Positions 61,080 through 64,000 of a stretch of DNA of 64,000 nt are shown here, in pieces. The DNA lies in assembly GCA_021234155.1 (NCBI GenBank), contig JAJEKV010000049.1:7439727-7503726 (forward strand). The letters run 5' to 3'. Every line of letters starts with the position of its first letter. The first letter of the stretch is position 1. The DNA comes from Isoetes taiwanensis (taxonomy: Eukaryota; Streptophyta; Lycopodiopsida; Isoetales; Isoetaceae). A model generated the notes under the pieces. It searched no databases. It was given only the letters and a program-made list of their open reading frames with translations, and was not told the DNA's origin. Position numbers and translations under genes: made by a program.

Positions 61080-62400
61080 CAAGGTCACATGAAAGAGACA
61101 TAGCAACCACAACCAAACCGCCGGAATTGGTAGCGTAGAAAACACACCAGAGTTACCGCTACACAACAAGGCAAAAGTTCCGAATACCTGGAATAAACTA
61201 CGAACTTCAACATATTAACCCATAGACATCTATGAAGGGTCTCAGCCACCAAAGGTATAAACTTTGGGATGAAGCAATTTATCCCAAGTCCGTAATCCAT
61301 GTTCGCCTAATCGGGAGGGAGGGAGAAGACGAAGCCGCCAACCCGACAATGTCAAAGTCCACCGCCTTCTCGATATAAAGAATGCACAAGCCGCTGTGCA
61401 TTAACACCTTTGGGGACCAATCCAAATAGGTATATCGATGGTTGGGAGGGAGTGGTCGTATAATATTAGCCACCTCTTTCCAAATAGCTTATCCCATCGA
61501 GATAGCATAAACTTAGTCCGAAAAAGCATCCTATCATAACAAGTGACCGTACCATACCAAACATCAATCGCGGAGAATCCCAAATAAGCCTCCAAGCAAT
61601 GCCTTTTGAGTCAATGGATGTACCGTAGGCACATGAGGCATAAGGATTATTGAGAGGAATCCGGCCAAAGATGGACCGCTTAACCGTATGCAAGCATTAT
61701 GATTGATTTGAACAAGGCTCGAATCGCCTTCCAAGAATCTAGGGAAGCACTCAGGATATGGGCTTAAACTAAAAAGAGACACCAAGGAAGAGTCGCTTAA
61801 GTTTTGGTTTCCAAAAGAAACACATTGCCCAAGTGCTTGCATAACCAACTCCTATTCTAAAGTGAGTGGACTATGCCTACCGCTGTGAAAGTAAATGCAT
61901 GAACTTAGAGATTATAACTTAGTAATTTATAAGGCAAAGTCAATCATACTCTAGCCTACCCTCAAGAAATCTTGGTTTGATACATGTGGACCAAGCAACC
62001 TTCATAACTACACACATCTCAATACCAAATTTCAAAATGAAGTGTTGCAAACAACTGCTTAAGTAACCTTCTAAAATTTTGATTGTGATGCCAAAGACTA
62101 CAAACGCCATATAGACATGAGCGCTTATTATCCTCCTCGCCAAAGCTGCAGCTTAGTCAGATTCCATCATAAAAAGATGCTTACGCAAGCCTTCAACTAT
62201 AACATCCCATGCATCCGAGGAGGAATATATATACCTACGTGAATGCCTAAAGAGTAAATCAAAGCTTTTACCGCCAACTATCCGCAACAAGAACCCCTTG
62301 ATTCCAATGAGAAAGAGTCCACCGAAGCTTAGCATTTTGAAGATTATCATCCTCACCCACTAGAAGAGAAATGTATCATCAACATACCGGACATGCAGAC
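61080..62400 (-). mobile_element. LINE, minus strand, RT to C-terminal region, broken
   Basis: On the minus strand the RT active box is intact as RYVDDTFLF at 62360-62389. Downstream come a LRWTLSHWNQGVLV-type segment, IVGGKSFDLLFRHSRRYI (about 62215-62290) and KSRKLSLARRIISAHVYMA-like text (about 62090-62150), the connector seen in plant L1 LINEs as KILASSHVYY. FLEGRLEYDW follows. Then 61564-61848 (FPRFLEGDSSLVQINHNAC) and the segments at 61279-61693 complete the tryptophan-rich C-terminal region, in several frames. The endonuclease and the start of RT above 62400 were not readable, and no poly-A tail was seen near 61080. It lies upstream of the PrmC/HemK gene on the same strand. Confidence 0.7.
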
Positions 62401-64000
62401 TCTTGAGATCCATCCTCCATAGTCAAACCATGAATTTAACTTGTGTGGCTTGCATATCCTCAAATACGGTTGGTAATACTTTTCAGGGCTTATCAGACTT
62501 GGCAGGCTATCTTAATGAGACGCTTATAAGCATGGTTCCCTTGGATAAGCTTATCAATTACTGATCACACATGCCTTTTGTTTTACTTCTAAAGATTAGA
62601 TTCATTATTTATAACAAAATTTGCAAAACCTTGCAATAAGAACCGAACACCTAAGAATGCCGATATCAAGTAAATAAAAAGTCATTGAGATTCAATTATG
62701 CAACCGAAAAAGTCGGGCCCTTTCGATTTTCCCATATGTCCTCTTCAAAATACTTGTGTACAACATGGAAATAGGGCTCCAAATTTTGTTTGAGCCTTAA
62801 CTACGCTACCAAGGTATGCTGTCCCTAAATCTAGAATGAAGCCGGAAAGCTAATTTCGCGGACAAATAAAGTTCTTAGAGGTTACTCCCAACCTAGAGGG
62901 CTTATTTTCAGGTGCTATCTTTAAAAGAAAATATGGCACCGGGCCAGAGTGCAAACATGCATAGGTCTCAAAGAAGGAGCTGGCCGAGAGGGCTACCGCT
63001 TGTCGCTATAGCCGCAGCCTCCGCCTACGTGAAAAATGGCTTAGAAAGAAGAAGGGGGGGCAAATCAAGCCTCATTTCTATGTTTTGGGGCATAACCCAT
63101 CTGGCCCCACTTCTTCTCGCGGGTTGCGACCCACCCTAATTGTCAGCCAACATGGCCCCACCACATCGAAGTGGCGCGTGGTCCCACCTGGCCATTATGG
63201 AAGTGGTATGGTGGGCAGTATGCCCCCATGGCCACGTAAGCACTTTGAGAAACAAATTATCATCGTCTCTATTGTTGTCGCATCTAAAATTGAACCAAGA
63301 AGCAATCTCAAGAGAATTTAAAACATCTCAAGAAGCTTTAAGAGTAGGATTATCGCGACTTTATTGTTTTTCGATCATTGATCCAAGCATAGTTCCATGA
63401 ATATGCCAAAATAAGGCCGGAATACATACCAAATTTTAATGTATAAGTTCATACACTTCATACTTAAATACGATATACATACATGGTATACTTAATTCCA
63501 TATAGATAAGAAATGCATGAACTACTATCAAGGTATTCACAGCTAATGCATAACAAGAAACGACCGAAAAATGATAGGAAGAAATACGAAAGTGAAGAGG
63601 TGCCATTCAATTAGCCCTCGAACAAAAATACATTTTCAGCCAGGTTGAGTCTTCCCGACCAACCTCCCACCCACCAAACCTTCGGCTATTGCAAACGCCT
63701 CGGATTCTAGAAGTTTCCGTGACTCCAAACTTCAAGGATTCATAAACCAAGTCCACATAGAAGCCCTCGTAAAAGCCTCACAAAAAGCCAAGCATAAATA
63801 ACAGAGTAGTTAAAGCAGCGTCAGATCCTGGCCAGCCTTTCTCCGCTCGGGCCTCACCTCGTGAGCTCTTCCTTCACGCTCTCACCCCTCAGCCTCCTCT
63901 CACTGAATAGACCTCCTCTCAGATCCTGGCCTCTCGCGATCGTGGAAGGAGGCTCCAGAGGCAAATGGAAGCAAGATCACCTATGGCCGCCATCTCCTCC
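62401..64000. other. Region without a recognised gene
   Basis: 62401-62900 may be decayed LINE. 62940-63250 and 63830-64000 are richer in GC than most of the window; the latter is C/T-rich with cagatcctggcc repeated at 63822 and 63918. Read on the minus strand the last 170 bases contain gaggagatggcggcc, which resembles a leader with a start codon at the window edge, but no protein family can be recognised in so short a piece. Confidence 0.35.

Overview
This window looks like intergenic nuclear DNA from a land plant with a large, transposon-rich genome. The evidence is a copia element with an initiator-Met-tRNA-type primer site, chromodomain-type gypsy remnants, several L1-like LINEs with APE-type endonuclease and reverse transcriptase, long GA microsatellites, and a eukaryotic PrmC/HemK gene containing a short intron. 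The species cannot be fixed from sequence alone. Almost every coding region is broken by stops and single-base shifts, so most features are remnants.

Layout. 1-3235: minus-strand LINE cut by the window edge. 3768-5240: GA tracts around a degenerate tandem array. 5637-13990: plus-strand Ty1/copia element with two LTRs, split inside its RT domain by a nested insertion of about 2.9 kb that starts with poly-T. 14700-15030: second copy of a GA-flanked repeat also present before the copia element. 18628-18984: short element with about 62-base terminal inverted repeats. 20600-21720: Ty3/gypsy integrase and chromodomain remnant. 25130-31595: large direct repeats, the second split by about 1.2 kb. 32480-35000, perhaps to 35900: plus-strand LINE. 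39715-53300: two direct repeats of about 0.85 kb with a gypsy RT remnant between them, plus small tandem repeats. 59080-59760: PrmC/HemK-like methyltransferase gene on the minus strand. 61080-62400: minus-strand LINE.

Host genes are scarce. The only one I can name is the PrmC/HemK homologue, whose SAM-binding, NPPY and C-terminal motifs are all visible but need several frame changes. A 130-base minus-strand open block at 38845-38974 with good splice sites is the best unnamed exon candidate. I found no rRNA, tRNA or CRISPR, and no coordinated novel gene system. The interest here is structural: nested and duplicated transposons and the state of the PrmC gene.
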